Below are positions 55,512 to 64,000 of a stretch of DNA of 64,000 nucleotides, one piece after another. The DNA is taken from the NCBI RefSeq assembly GCF_040947875.1, contig NZ_JBFRXN010000002.1, positions 62,001-126,000 on the forward strand. The letters run 5' to 3'. The notes beneath the pieces were generated by a model that saw nothing but the letters and a program-made list of their open reading frames with translations, was not told the DNA's origin and did no database searches. Position 1 is the first letter of the stretch. Every line of letters begins with the position of its first letter. The stretch comes from Pseudomonas sp. MYb118. Its GTDB lineage: Bacteria > Pseudomonadota > Gammaproteobacteria > Pseudomonadales > Pseudomonadaceae. The translations under genes and the position numbers were made by a program.

Positions 55512-57473
55512 CTAGAGCCTGAAATGCCCCACCATCCCCTTCAACTCACTCCCCAACTGCGCCAGCTCGATACTCGACGCCGCGTTGCCCTGCATCGCCA
55601 TCGAAGACTGATCCGCACTGGCGCGGATGCTGGTTACGCTGCGGTTGATCTCTTCGGCCACCGAGCTTTGCTCCTCGGCCGCCGCCGCAATCTGCTGGTT
55701 CATCTGCTGGATCAATGACACCGCCGAGGCGATGCTGCCCAGGGCGCTCTCGGTTTGCAGCGCGTCACTGACCGCCAGCTTCACCAACTCGCCACTGCTC
55801 TGGATCTGCTGCACCGACGACTGCGCCGCCGAGCGCAGGGCGCTGACCAGCCGTTCGATTTCCTCGGTCGATTGCTGGGTGCGCCGGGCCAGGGCGCGCA
55901 CTTCATCGGCAACCACCGCGAAGCCCCTGCCCTGCTCACCGGCCCGCGCCGCCTCGATGGCGGCATTGAGCGCCAGCAGGTTGGTCTGTTCGGCGACACT
56001 CTTGATCACACCAAGCACCGTGCCAATGTTCTGGATTTCCGCACTCAGGCTCTCGATGCTGGCACTGGCCGAGGACGCCGAGTCCGCCAGTTGCTCGATC
56101 CGCGCCATGCTCTGGCGCACCACCACCTGGCCACTTTCGACCTTGTCGTCTGCCGTCTGCGCAGCCAGCGCCGCTTCCTCCGCATTGCGCGCCACATCGT
56201 GCACGGTGGCAGTCATCTGATTCATCGCCGTGGCGACCTGTTCGGTTTCCTCTTTCTGGCTGCTGACCTCAAGGTTGGTCTGCTCGGTCACCGCCGACAG
56301 CGACTGCGCCGAACTGGCCAGTTGCTCGATACCCGCCTGCAACCCGCTGACGATGCTGCTGAGCCCCTCCCCCATCTGCTGCATAGCCTGCATCAACTGG
56401 CCGATTTCGTCCCGGCGCGTCACTTCGACCGTGGCACTCAAATCGCCCGCCGCGATCTGCTGGGCGACACCGATCACCCTGCGCAGCGGCCCGACAATCA
56501 AACGAGTGATGACCCACGACGCGATCAAGCCGACCAGCAACGCCAGCGCCGAAGAGCCGATGATCAACATCGAGTTCTTGTTCAGTTCAGCCTGCATCGA
56601 CTGGTCTTCGGCGAGATAGGCCTGATCGACCCGCGCCATCACTTCTGCCGCCCGCTGATTGAGTTGCCCGTAAACGGTTTTCTCCTGAGCCAGCAGATCG
56701 GTGTATTCCGCGAGTTTTTCGCTGAAACCGCCGATATGCCCGACCACTTCATTCAGCACCGTCAGGTAACCTTCATCCTTGACCGTGGTTTTCAGTTGCT
56801 CGGCCTGAACCAGCGCCTGGTCGGCCTGCTCGATCTTGCCCTGGGCACTGTCGTCGCCCTTGCGGCTCTGGTCCAGGCGCACACGGGCTTCGTTCATGGC
56901 CTGCAGCATCAACCGCGACACCTGGCTGACCTGGCTGGCCTGTTCGATGAACTGGGAACCGTCCTTGCCTTCGGAATCCTTCAGGGTATAGGCGCCGTCA
57001 TCGGCCAGACCGGATTGCAGCACATCCAGGTTATTGGCGACGCTGGACACCGACCAACTGGCCATCTCCAGCGCCAGGTCCTTGGCCTGACTCAGCGAGA
57101 CGAACTCATCGAAAGCCTGGCGATAAGCGCCCAGGGACTGCTCGACATCGTTCATCACCGGCACATTGGCCGGCGACTGGGCCTTGAGTTGATTGGCCAG
57201 GGCGACCAGACCATCGACGCCCTCATGCAGCGCGGTGACGATTTTCGGGTTGCCGTGCAAGGCGTACTCCTGCTCGAGCAAGCGCACCTTGAGCAGGCCG
57301 CTGTTGAGCGAAGACATCTGCTTGAGCCCGTCGAAGCGCTGGCTGATGGTTTGCAGGGACCAGACACCGATGGCCGCGACCAACGCGGTCAACAACAGGA
57401 CCAGCACAAATCCGATACCCAGTTTTTTCGCCATACCGAGGTTGGCAAAACGTCCTTGCACGGCCGAAATCAT
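55512..57473 (-). CDS. methyl-accepting chemotaxis protein (helical-bimodular ligand domain)
   Basis: The 653-residue receptor has TM1 at about residues 18-40, a long all-helical periplasmic domain (about 45-310), TM2 near 315-335, HAMP, and a full signalling domain. The domain has the hairpin tip [20 protein letters not shown] and methylation-site segments on both arms ([28 protein letters not shown]). The size and all-helical nature of the sensor region suggest an HBM domain, a family that senses organic acids and similar compounds, but the ligand is unknown. The ATG at 57473 is used. No other chemotaxis gene lies nearby. Confidence 0.9.
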   Translation of the reverse strand: MISAVQGRFANLGMAKKLGIGFVLVLLLTALVAAIGVWSLQTISQRFDGLKQMSSLNSGLLKVRLLEQEYALHGNPKIVTALHEGVDGLVALANQLKAQSPANVPVMNDVEQSLGAYRQAFDEFVSLSQAKDLALEMASWSVSSVANNLDVLQSGLADDGAYTLKDSEGKDGSQFIEQASQVSQVSRLMLQAMNEARVRLDQSRKGDDSAQGKIEQADQALVQAEQLKTTVKDEGYLTVLNEVVGHIGGFSEKLAEYTDLLAQEKTVYGQLNQRAAEVMARVDQAYLAEDQSMQAELNKNSMLIIGSSALALLVGLIASWVITRLIVGPLRRVIGVAQQIAAGDLSATVEVTRRDEIGQLMQAMQQMGEGLSSIVSGLQAGIEQLASSAQSLSAVTEQTNLEVSSQKEETEQVATAMNQMTATVHDVARNAEEAALAAQTADDKVESGQVVVRQSMARIEQLADSASSASASIESLSAEIQNIGTVLGVIKSVAEQTNLLALNAAIEAARAGEQGRGFAVVADEVRALARRTQQSTEEIERLVSALRSAAQSSVQQIQSSGELVKLAVSDALQTESALGSIASAVSLIQQMNQQIAAAAEEQSSVAEEINRSVTSIRASADQSSMAMQGNAASSIELAQLGSELKGMVGHFRL

Positions 57474-57581
57474 TGCACTTAGTCCCCTGACATAGTCTGT
57501 TGGCGCAGATTCGCAACGGGCCTGTGCGAGCACAAGTCTCTGGCGTCGGAATAATGGCAAAAAGCTACGCCAACGTCGTTT

Positions 57582-58958
57582 TCAGAACGCTTGAGGTCGA
57601 TCCGAAGCCGTGGCTTGAAAGAACGCCCGGGCCCGCGGATCACAGGCGCAGGCCACATTGATCCGCTGCCAGTCACTGGCCTGGCCGGTTGGGCTGAATG
57701 CCGTCGAGGATGACAACCGTACACCGAATCGCCGTGCCTGGATCCGTAACTGAGCGTAGTCGGACTGGCGCGGTCGCGCCCAGATGAACAGGCCGCCCAC
57801 GGGCTTGCCGAAGACCTCCCACTCGGCGTCTTCCAGCGCTTGCAGTGCGGCCTCGCGGTCATGCCGCAAGCGCTGGCGCAGGCGCAGCACCAATTTGCGA
57901 TAGGCGCCGCTGGCCAACAGGCGAGCCAACACCGCCTCGCAAAACCCGGAAGCCCCGAGACTGCTGACGCGCTTGACCTCGGCCAGTCGCGAGATCACGT
58001 CGGCACCGGCCATGACGAAGCCGACCCGCAAGGAACTGCTGAGGGTCTTGGAGAAACTGCCGACGTAGATGACCTGGTCATCCAGGGCCGCCAGCCGCGT
58101 GCCGGGGCCGCTATGCAGGTCTGCGTAGACATCGTCCTCGATGACCTGCACGCCATGGCGCTTGCTCAGTTGCAGGACCCGCTGCGCCACCAGGGGCGCC
58201 AGATTGCTGCCCGTCGGGTTGTGGTAGAAGCTGTTGATGAACAGGGCTCGCGGTTTTTTCTCGAGCAGCAATGCCTCGAGCACTTCAAGATCAGGACCGC
58301 GGGGGGTGCGCGGCACTTCGAGCATCGAGACGCCCTGCAACCGGAGCAGCTCGAACAACTGGGAATAACCGGGGCTTTCGACCACAACGCAATCGCCTGG
58401 CTTGAACAGCGTCCGCGCGATCAGATCGAGCCCCTGGCTGGCCCCCGCCGTGGTCATGATTTGCTGGTCTTGCGCGGCGATATCGAGCAGGCCCAGGCGT
58501 TTGCTGATCTGCCCTCGCAGTGCAGGCAGGCCCAGCGACGTGCTGTAGTTGAACAGGCTGGCCATGTCGGTTCGACTGACCTCGCGAATCGCGTAAGTCA
58601 GGTCATCCGTCTCACGCCAGCTCTCCGGCAGGCCGCCGCCCCCCAGCTTCAATTCGGCGGCCGCGACGACGGGCTGCGACTCCACCCCCTCGAACCAGAG
58701 TGCATCGGTGGCGGTCATCAGCGGCGCGGCGACGACAAAGCCAGTACCGTGACGCGACGCCAGCACGCCTTGCGCCACCAGCCGATCACACGCCTCGACC
58801 ACGCTGGACTGGCTGAGCAGGTTGGTACGCGCAATTTGCCGGGCGGAGGGCAGGCGCGTTCCCGGTTCTATGTCGCCCTGACGCAACCAGTACGCCAGCG
58901 CATCGACAATTTGTTGCACGACGGGCACCAGGGCCTGTCGATCTATTCTCAATTCCAT
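57582..58958 (-). CDS. MocR-family regulator (GntR DNA-binding domain fused to aminotransferase-like domain)
   Basis: The 458-residue protein has an N-terminal GntR winged helix (residues about 1-75, with TRLPSARQIARTNLLSQSSVVEACDRL). The fold-type I aminotransferase-like domain that follows has HNPTGSNLA, the EDDVYADLHSG Asp and the PLP Lys in VGSFSKTLSSSLRVGF. Such proteins sense PLP or an amino-acid-PLP complex and regulate nearby genes. The start ATG at 58958 has AGGAG eleven bases upstream; a TTG two codons earlier is better spaced, so the exact start is open. Its target may be the SDR gene upstream. Confidence 0.88.
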   Translation of the reverse strand: MELRIDRQALVPVVQQIVDALAYWLRQGDIEPGTRLPSARQIARTNLLSQSSVVEACDRLVAQGVLASRHGTGFVVAAPLMTATDALWFEGVESQPVVAAAELKLGGGGLPESWRETDDLTYAIREVSRTDMASLFNYSTSLGLPALRGQISKRLGLLDIAAQDQQIMTTAGASQGLDLIARTLFKPGDCVVVESPGYSQLFELLRLQGVSMLEVPRTPRGPDLEVLEALLLEKKPRALFINSFYHNPTGSNLAPLVAQRVLQLSKRHGVQVIEDDVYADLHSGPGTRLAALDDQVIYVGSFSKTLSSSLRVGFVMAGADVISRLAEVKRVSSLGASGFCEAVLARLLASGAYRKLVLRLRQRLRHDREAALQALEDAEWEVFGKPVGGLFIWARPRQSDYAQLRIQARRFGVRLSSSTAFSPTGQASDWQRINVACACDPRARAFFQATASDRPQAF

Positions 58959-58978
58959 GAGCAAGCAAACTCCTGTTC

Positions 58979-59063
58979 GTTTGACCGAAACAGTTAATCA
59001 CAGGCGTGCTCGATGGGATGTGCGACAACGCCGCCAAAATCTGCGGTTCTAACTGTTTGAAAC
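58979..59063. promoter_or_regulatory. candidate MocR operator pair (inverted AACTGTTT sites)
   Basis: AACTGTTTCGGTCAAAC on the minus strand (58979-58995) and AACTGTTTGAAAC on the plus strand (59051-59063) share an AACTGTTT core. They are inverted and about 55 bp apart in the region just upstream of the MocR gene. MocR regulators often bind pairs of such sites. The assignment is an inference. Confidence 0.4.
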
Positions 59064-59095
59064 AAAAATGCCGGGGATGGCGAAGAGAACATCGA

Positions 59096-59188
59096 CTGTG
59101 GGAGCGAGCCTGCTCGCGATGGCAGTGGGTCAGTTGGCATCAATGTTTCATGCACTGAACCCATCGCGAGCAGGCTCGCTCCCACAGG
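59096..59188. repeat. REPIN
   Basis: Two opposed GGGAGCGAGCCTGCTCGCGA REPs lie about 45 bp apart, between the MocR and SDR genes. Confidence 0.9.
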
Positions 59189-59212
59189 GGGAGGAAGGGA
59201 AATAGCGAGAAA

Positions 59213-59974
59213 TCAGAACGCCGTTACGCCCCCGTCCACCGCCAGCGAATGGCCGGTGGTGAAGGCGGCGCCATCGCTGCACAGGTACAGCACGGCACTG
59301 GCGATTTCCTCGACCTTGCCGATGCGGCCGACCGGGTGCATGGCGTTGGCGAATTCAGCCTTTTTCGGGTCGGCTTCATAGGCCCGGCGGAACATATCGG
59401 TGTCGATCACGGCGGGGCATACGGCATTGACGCGGATTTTCTTCTTGGCGTACTCGATGGCGGCCGATTTGGTCAGGCCGATCACCGCGTGCTTGGACGC
59501 CGCATAAATGCTCATCTTCGGCGCGGCCCCCAGGCCTGCCACCGAAGCGGTGTTGACGATCGCGCCGCCGCCCTGGGCCAGCAGCAACGGCAACTGATAC
59601 TTCATGCACAGCCACACACCCTTGACGTTGACGCCCATGATCGCGTCGAACTCGTCGGCAGTGCCTTCAGCCAGCTTGCCCTTTTCGATTTCGATGCCGG
59701 CATTGTTGAAGGCGTAATCCAGACGGCCGTAGGTATTCACCACTTCGTCCATCAGGTTTTTCACGTCGCTTTCCACGGTAACGTTGCAACGTACGAAGGT
59801 CGCTTCGCCGCCAGCGGTACGAATCAACGCCACGGTGCCTTCGCCCCCTGCGGTGTCCATGTCGGCCACCACCACTTTGAGGCCCTCGGCCGCGAACGCC
59901 TGGGCGGTCGCCCGACCGATACCGTTGGCGGCGCCCGTGACAACAGCGACCTGGCCGGAAAACGTCATGCTCAT
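59213..59974 (-). CDS. SDR-family oxidoreductase
   Basis: The 253-residue classical SDR has the cofactor loop TGAANGIGRATA, NNAG, Ser in IVNTASVAGLGAAP and the catalytic YAASKHAV Tyr-Lys pair. It ends with GHSLAVDGGVTAF. The acidic residue after the second strand (VVADMD) suggests NAD over NADP. The ATG at 59974 is preceded by GAGGACC. The substrate is unknown. It lies downstream of a MocR regulator on the same strand, though a REPIN intervenes. Confidence 0.85.
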   Translation of the reverse strand: MSMTFSGQVAVVTGAANGIGRATAQAFAAEGLKVVVADMDTAGGEGTVALIRTAGGEATFVRCNVTVESDVKNLMDEVVNTYGRLDYAFNNAGIEIEKGKLAEGTADEFDAIMGVNVKGVWLCMKYQLPLLLAQGGGAIVNTASVAGLGAAPKMSIYAASKHAVIGLTKSAAIEYAKKKIRVNAVCPAVIDTDMFRRAYEADPKKAEFANAMHPVGRIGKVEEIASAVLYLCSDGAAFTTGHSLAVDGGVTAF

Positions 59975-60201
59975 TGTGTGGTCCTCGAAGTGATGAATGC
60001 GTGAAGCCAGTCTAGCCACAGGCACTGCCTTCGCGGCAGCACTATCAGAGGGCCGGTTGTGCGCCCATGACTGGCAGTGATGAAACCTGCACCCCAACTA
60101 TCACCACACTGGATCAAGCTGCATTCGCCGCATCAGCCAAACTTGCGGCATTGGCGCGGGCGGGCTATCACAAAGGCTTCATTCACCGTTGAGTGCCTGT
60201 C

Positions 60202-61206
60202 ATGACTTCCCAGACCAATCGTCAGTTCCTGCTCGCCAAACGTCCGGTGGGCGCGGCTACCCGTGAGACGTTCACCTATCAGGAGGTGCCGGTGGGCGAG
60301 CCCGCCGCGGGTCAGATCCTGGTCAAGAACGAATACCTGTCCCTGGACCCGGCCATGCGCGGCTGGATGAACGAGGGCAAGTCCTATATCCCGCCGGTGG
60401 GTATCGGCGAAGTCATGCGCGCCCTGGGCGTGGGCAAGGTCGTGGCGTCGAACAACCCGGGGTTTGCGGTCGGGGACTACGTCAATGGCGCCCTGGGCGT
60501 GCAGGATTACTTCCTCGGAGAGCCGCGCGGTTTCTATAAGGTCGATCCGAAACTGGCGCCACTGCCGCGTTACCTCTCCGCACTGGGCATGACCGGGATG
60601 ACCGCCTACTTCGCCCTGCTCGACGTCGGCGCGCCCAAGGCCGGCGACACCGTGGTGCTGTCCGGCGCGGCGGGTGCGGTCGGCAGCATTGCCGGGCAGA
60701 TTGCCAAGATAAAGGGGTGCCGGGTCGTTGGCATTGCCGGTGGCGCGGATAAATGCAGGTTCCTGGTCGAAGAGCTGGGTTTCGACGGCGCCATCGACTA
60801 CAAGAGCGAAGACGTGCTCGCCGGCCTCAAGCGCGAGTGCCCGAAAGGCGTCGACGTGTATTTCGACAACGTCGGCGGTGACATCCTCGACGCCGTGCTG
60901 ACCCGCCTGAACATGAAGGCGCGGGTGGTGATCTGCGGTGCCATCAGCCAGTACAACAACAAGGAAGCGGTCAAGGGCCCGGCCAACTATCTGGCACTGC
61001 TGGTCAATCGCGCGCGGATGGAAGGCTTCGTGGTGATGGACTACGCCGCCCAGTTCGCCGCCGCCGGCCAGGAAATGGCCGGTTGGATGGCCCAGGGGCA
61101 GCTCAAGAGCAAGGAAGACATCGTCGAAGGACTGGAGACCTTCCCCGAGACGCTGATGAAATTGTTCAGCGGGGAGAATTTCGGGAAGTTGGTGTTGAAG
61201 GTGTGA
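60202..61206 (+). CDS. NADP-dependent medium-chain reductase (CurA/prostaglandin-reductase-like)
   Basis: The 334-residue MDR-superfamily protein lacks zinc ligands. It has the Rossmann motif SGAAGAVGSIAGQIAKIKG, DYKSEDVLAGLKRECPKGVD and YFDNVGGDILDAVL, as in CurA-type curcumin reductases and leukotriene/prostaglandin reductases. It would reduce carbon-carbon double bonds of enones using NADPH in the cytoplasm. The ATG at 60202 is chosen over an upstream GTG. No operon partner is visible. Confidence 0.88.
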   Translation: MTSQTNRQFLLAKRPVGAATRETFTYQEVPVGEPAAGQILVKNEYLSLDPAMRGWMNEGKSYIPPVGIGEVMRALGVGKVVASNNPGFAVGDYVNGALGVQDYFLGEPRGFYKVDPKLAPLPRYLSALGMTGMTAYFALLDVGAPKAGDTVVLSGAAGAVGSIAGQIAKIKGCRVVGIAGGADKCRFLVEELGFDGAIDYKSEDVLAGLKRECPKGVDVYFDNVGGDILDAVLTRLNMKARVVICGAISQYNNKEAVKGPANYLALLVNRARMEGFVVMDYAAQFAAAGQEMAGWMAQGQLKSKEDIVEGLETFPETLMKLFSGENFGKLVLKV

Positions 61207-61228
61207 TCCGGCACCCGGATTAATCACA

Positions 61229-61325
61229 CCCCTGTAGGAGCGAGCTTGCTCGCGATGGCGGTATGTCAGTCGACTTATCTGTCATCTGATACATCGCCAT
61301 CGCGAGCAAGCTCGCTCCTACAGGG
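61229..61325. repeat. REPIN
   Basis: Opposed REPs with the GAGCGAGCTTGCTCGCGA core span the gap between the MDR reductase and the end of pyrF. Confidence 0.9.
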
Positions 61326-61335
61326 GGTTATGGCG

Positions 61336-62034
61336 TCAGGCCAGCTCTGCAACCACCGCTGCCAGCGCCTTGGCCGGATCTGCCGCCTGGCTGATCGGGC
61401 GGCCGATCACCAGGTAATCGGAACCGGCGTCCAGCGCCTGGCGCGGGGTGAGGATGCGGCGTTGGTCGTCCTGGGCGCTGCCCGCCGGACGAATCCCCGG
61501 GGTCACCAGTTGCAGCGATGGGTGAGCCGATTTCAGCGCCTGGGCTTCCAGCGCCGAGCACACCAGGCCGTCCATCCCGGCTTTTTCCGCCAGGGCCGCC
61601 AGGCGCAGTACCTGCTCCTGCGGTTCGATGTCCAGGCCGATGCCGGCCAGGTCTTCACGCTCCATGCTGGTCAGCACGGTCACGCCGATCAACAGCGGTT
61701 GCGGCCCGCTGCGCTTGGACAGCTCTTCACGGCAGGCCGCCATCATGCGCAGGCCACCGGAGCAATGCACGTTGACCATCCACACGCCCATCTCCGCCGC
61801 CGCCTTGACTGCCATCGCGGTGGTATTGGGAATGTCGTGGAACTTGAGGTCCAGGAACACTTCGAAACCCTTGTCACGCAGGGTGCCGACGATTTCCGCG
61901 GCGCAACTGGTGAACAGTTCCTTGCCGACTTTGACCCGGCACAGTTTCGGGTCCAACTGGTCGGCCAGCTTCAACGCGGCGTCACGGGTAGGGAAATCCA
62001 GGGCGACGATGATAGGAGTCTGGCAGGCGGACAT
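61336..62034 (-). CDS. pyrF: orotidine 5'-phosphate decarboxylase
   Basis: The 232-residue TIM-barrel enzyme has [14 protein letters not shown], the catalytic block [13 protein letters not shown] with the Lys-Asp pair, and the late [17 protein letters not shown] phosphate-binding loop. It makes UMP, the last step of pyrimidine synthesis. The ATG at 62034 gives the standard length. Confidence 0.95.
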   Translation of the reverse strand: MSACQTPIIVALDFPTRDAALKLADQLDPKLCRVKVGKELFTSCAAEIVGTLRDKGFEVFLDLKFHDIPNTTAMAVKAAAEMGVWMVNVHCSGGLRMMAACREELSKRSGPQPLLIGVTVLTSMEREDLAGIGLDIEPQEQVLRLAALAEKAGMDGLVCSALEAQALKSAHPSLQLVTPGIRPAGSAQDDQRRILTPRQALDAGSDYLVIGRPISQAADPAKALAAVVAELA

Positions 62035-62315
62035 GTGCGGGCTCTCAGGCAGGACGAAATCGGCGCGCATTGTAGCGGAACCTGCGCGGCTGCGGGACCC
62101 GATGATCGGTAAAACATCACGCGAGCCCCGCCAAGCTTAGCCCTTTGGCCAATTGTGTCGAGACCGATACACTCACGACACGCCCACAACATCCTTGCCC
62201 GCTACCCTCGGCAGCCGCAACACGTCCTTACAGCACTTCCCGCCCTCGGGCCGGACGCCTATGCTGGAACCACAACCTCGCAGCCCATCTTTGTGGTTGG
62301 CAGCCTCCCTGGCAG

Positions 62316-63086
62316 ATGAACGCACGCATGCACAGCACCCAAGCCCCCTTGAACGACGATCAAAAAGCGCCCGGCGACGACAGACGCTGGAGCATTCGCG
62401 CGCTGATCGTCGACGATGACGTCCCGATCCGTGAACTGATGATCGACTACCTGGCCCGGTTCAACATCCACGCCAGCGGCGTCACCGATGGCGCGGCCAT
62501 GCGCCAGGCCTTGCAGGCAGAACATTTCGATGTGGTGGTGCTCGATCTGATGCTGCCCGGCGAAGACGGCCTGTCGTTGTGCCGCTGGCTGCGCGCCGAG
62601 TCGGATATCCCGATCCTGATGCTGACCGCCCGTTGCGAACCCACCGACCGGATCATCGGCCTGGAACTGGGCGCCGACGATTACATGGCCAAACCGTTCG
62701 AGCCCCGGGAACTGGTGGCACGGATCCAGACCATCCTGCGCCGGGTGCGCGACGACCGCACCGAACAGCGCGCCAATGTGCGCTTCGACAACTGGCGCCT
62801 GAACAGCGTGCTGCGCCAGTTGATCGCGGCCGACGGCCTGGTGGTGCCGTTGTCCAACGCCGAGTTTCGCCTGCTTTGGGTGTTCATCGAGCGCCCGCGT
62901 CGGGTGCTCAGCCGCGAACAACTGCTGGACGCGGCCCGGGGTCGTTCGATCGAAGCCTTTGACCGCAGCATTGACCTGCTGGTCTCGCGCCTGCGCCAGA
63001 AACTCGGTGACGACCCGAAAGCCCCTCAACTGATCAAGACCGTTCGCGGCGAAGGCTACCTGTTCGACGCCCGGGATATCGGCTGA
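62316..63086 (+). CDS. OmpR/PhoB-family response regulator
   Basis: The 256-residue protein has a receiver domain (DDDVPIRELM acidic pocket, phospho-Asp in VVVLDLMLPGEDGLS, Lys in DDYMAKPFEP) and a C-terminal winged helix (LSNAEFRLLWVFIERPRRVLSREQLLDAARG, and RLRQKLGDDPKAP). The 20-residue N-terminal extension before the receiver is unusual. The ATG at 62316 or 62328 may be the start; neither has a good ribosome site. Its stop shares a base with the kinase start codon (TGATG). Confidence 0.88.
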   Translation: MNARMHSTQAPLNDDQKAPGDDRRWSIRALIVDDDVPIRELMIDYLARFNIHASGVTDGAAMRQALQAEHFDVVVLDLMLPGEDGLSLCRWLRAESDIPILMLTARCEPTDRIIGLELGADDYMAKPFEPRELVARIQTILRRVRDDRTEQRANVRFDNWRLNSVLRQLIAADGLVVPLSNAEFRLLWVFIERPRRVLSREQLLDAARGRSIEAFDRSIDLLVSRLRQKLGDDPKAPQLIKTVRGEGYLFDARDIG

Positions 63087-64000
63087 TGCGAGCGCGCTTC
63101 GATACGCTGTTCGGCCGCCTGTTTGGCGTGCTGCTGGTAGCGATCATCCTGGCGCACCTGCTGGCATTTGCCTGGTTCCATCATTACGGTCCGCCGCCCC
63201 CACCGCCGCCGCCCGAATTCACCCAAGGCCCGGATGGCAGGCCGGACCCGCGCTTCGAACACCGCCCGCCACGCCCCTGGTTCGGCGGGCCGCTGGTGCC
63301 GCTGACGTTCCAGTTGGTCACGCTGATCATTGCCGCCTGGTACGGCGCCAAACTGCTCAGCCGGCCGATCCAGCGCCTGAGCGACGCCGCCGAGCGCCTG
63401 AGCGAAGACCTCGACAGCCCGCCGCTGGACGAGTCCGGTCCACGGGAGGCCAGGCAAGCGGCGTCCACGTTCAACCTGATGCAAAAACGCATCATCGAAC
63501 AGGTGCAGCAACGCTCGCGCATGCTCGGCGCGGTCTCCCACGACCTGCGCACACCGCTGTCACGGCTCAAGTTGCGCCTGGAACAGATCGACGACGACAA
63601 ACTGCAAGGCCAGATGCGCCAGGATCTGGACGACATGATCAGCATGCTCGACGCCACCCTCACCTATCTGCACGAGCAGCGCACCAGCGAAGCCCCGCAA
63701 TGGATGGACGTGCAGGCGCTGGTCGAGTCCCTGAGTGAAAACGCCCAGGATCAGGGTGCCGATGTCCAGGCCAGCGGACATTGCGCACCGTTGCAAGTGC
63801 AACCGATGGCCCTGCGCTCGTGCATCAATAACCTGATGGACAACGCCCTGCGCTATGCCGGTCAGGCGCGGATCGAGCTTGAGGACAGCCGCGAACGGCT
63901 GATGATCCGGGTCATCGACCACGGGCCGGGGATCGCCGAAGACAAACGCGAAGCGGTGTTCGAACCGTTCTTCCGCCTGGAAGGCTCGCGCAACCGCAAC
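63086..64000 (+). CDS. sensor histidine kinase (partial, C-terminus outside window)
   Basis: The frame is open from the ATG at 63086 to the right edge (305 codons). It has TM1 at about residues 10-30, a short periplasmic segment of about 45 residues that is rich in proline (PPPPPPPP run), TM2 near 78-95, and a HAMP linker. The H-box AVSHDLRTPLSRLKL carries the phospho-accepting His. The N-box NNLMDNALRYAG and a G1-type DHGPGIAEDK are present; the protein ends at FFRLEGSRNRN, before the final ATP-lid region. It is coupled to the response regulator. The signal is unknown; the short periplasmic loop leaves little room for a ligand domain. Confidence 0.88.
   Translation, partial: MRARFDTLFGRLFGVLLVAIILAHLLAFAWFHHYGPPPPPPPPEFTQGPDGRPDPRFEHRPPRPWFGGPLVPLTFQLVTLIIAAWYGAKLLSRPIQRLSDAAERLSEDLDSPPLDESGPREARQAASTFNLMQKRIIEQVQQRSRMLGAVSHDLRTPLSRLKLRLEQIDDDKLQGQMRQDLDDMISMLDATLTYLHEQRTSEAPQWMDVQALVESLSENAQDQGADVQASGHCAPLQVQPMALRSCINNLMDNALRYAGQARIELEDSRERLMIRVIDHGPGIAEDKREAVFEPFFRLEGSRNRN

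Overview
The window is a 64 kb stretch of chromosome from a fluorescent Pseudomonas (P. fluorescens group). The high GC content, the rpmF-plsX-fabDG-acpP-fabF-pabC-mltG-tmk-holB-pilZ-tatD order, the rne-murB-kdsB-lpxK-comEC order, and the many REP/REPIN hairpins with the core GAGCGAGC(T/C)TGCTCGCGA all support this. No phage, integrase, transposase or CRISPR locus was seen. Synteny statements against P. aeruginosa PAO1 are from memory and were not aligned.

Left accessory part (1-9500, all minus strand). A putative nucleoside-salvage module has an NCS1 permease (cut by the window edge), an ADP-ribosylglycohydrolase and a HutC-type GntR regulator, and resembles E. coli yegTUVW. Next comes an L-arabinose oxidation cluster: araFGH uptake, an SDR sugar dehydrogenase, an SMP-30 lactonase and a FadR-type regulator. 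A 14-bp candidate operator occurs both before araF and before the regulator.

Core part (9523-43063). DUF1285, a DUF4823 lipoprotein, moaA and a TetR gene precede a plus-strand small RNA that fits RgsA. After it come tatD, pilZ, holB, tmk, mltG, pabC, fabF, acpP, fabG, fabD, plsX, rpmF and yceD (DNA replication, cell wall, folate and fatty acid synthesis). A maf gene, an sppA-type peptidase, a HAD phosphatase and rluC follow, then rne with a leader of about 640 nt behind a strong promoter. A REP array and a periplasmic molybdenum-hydroxylase cluster (iorAB-like, xdhC, MocA-like) sit between rne and murB. The envelope genes murB, a low-Mr phosphatase, kdsB, a Trm112-like gene, lpxK, exbD/exbB-like and comEC follow, then a DUF2062 gene.

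Right part (43064-64000). A second REP array marks an apparent synteny junction to a block with an ABC-2 exporter, a GST, a transglutaminase-like protein, fadE and a small conserved gene. An accessory LysR / AlaX-like editing / 2OG-Fe(II) oxygenase / LysE exporter group lies next to a duplicated tRNA-Gly-tRNA-Glu pair. Then come a conserved coiled-coil membrane protein, a four-fold 116-bp REPIN tandem array, a chemoreceptor, a MocR regulator, an SDR, a zinc-independent MDR reductase, pyrF, and an OmpR/histidine kinase pair cut by the right edge. The most interesting candidate system is the AlaX-oxygenase-LysE group, read here as making, guarding against and exporting a modified amino acid. The yeg-like salvage module is second.
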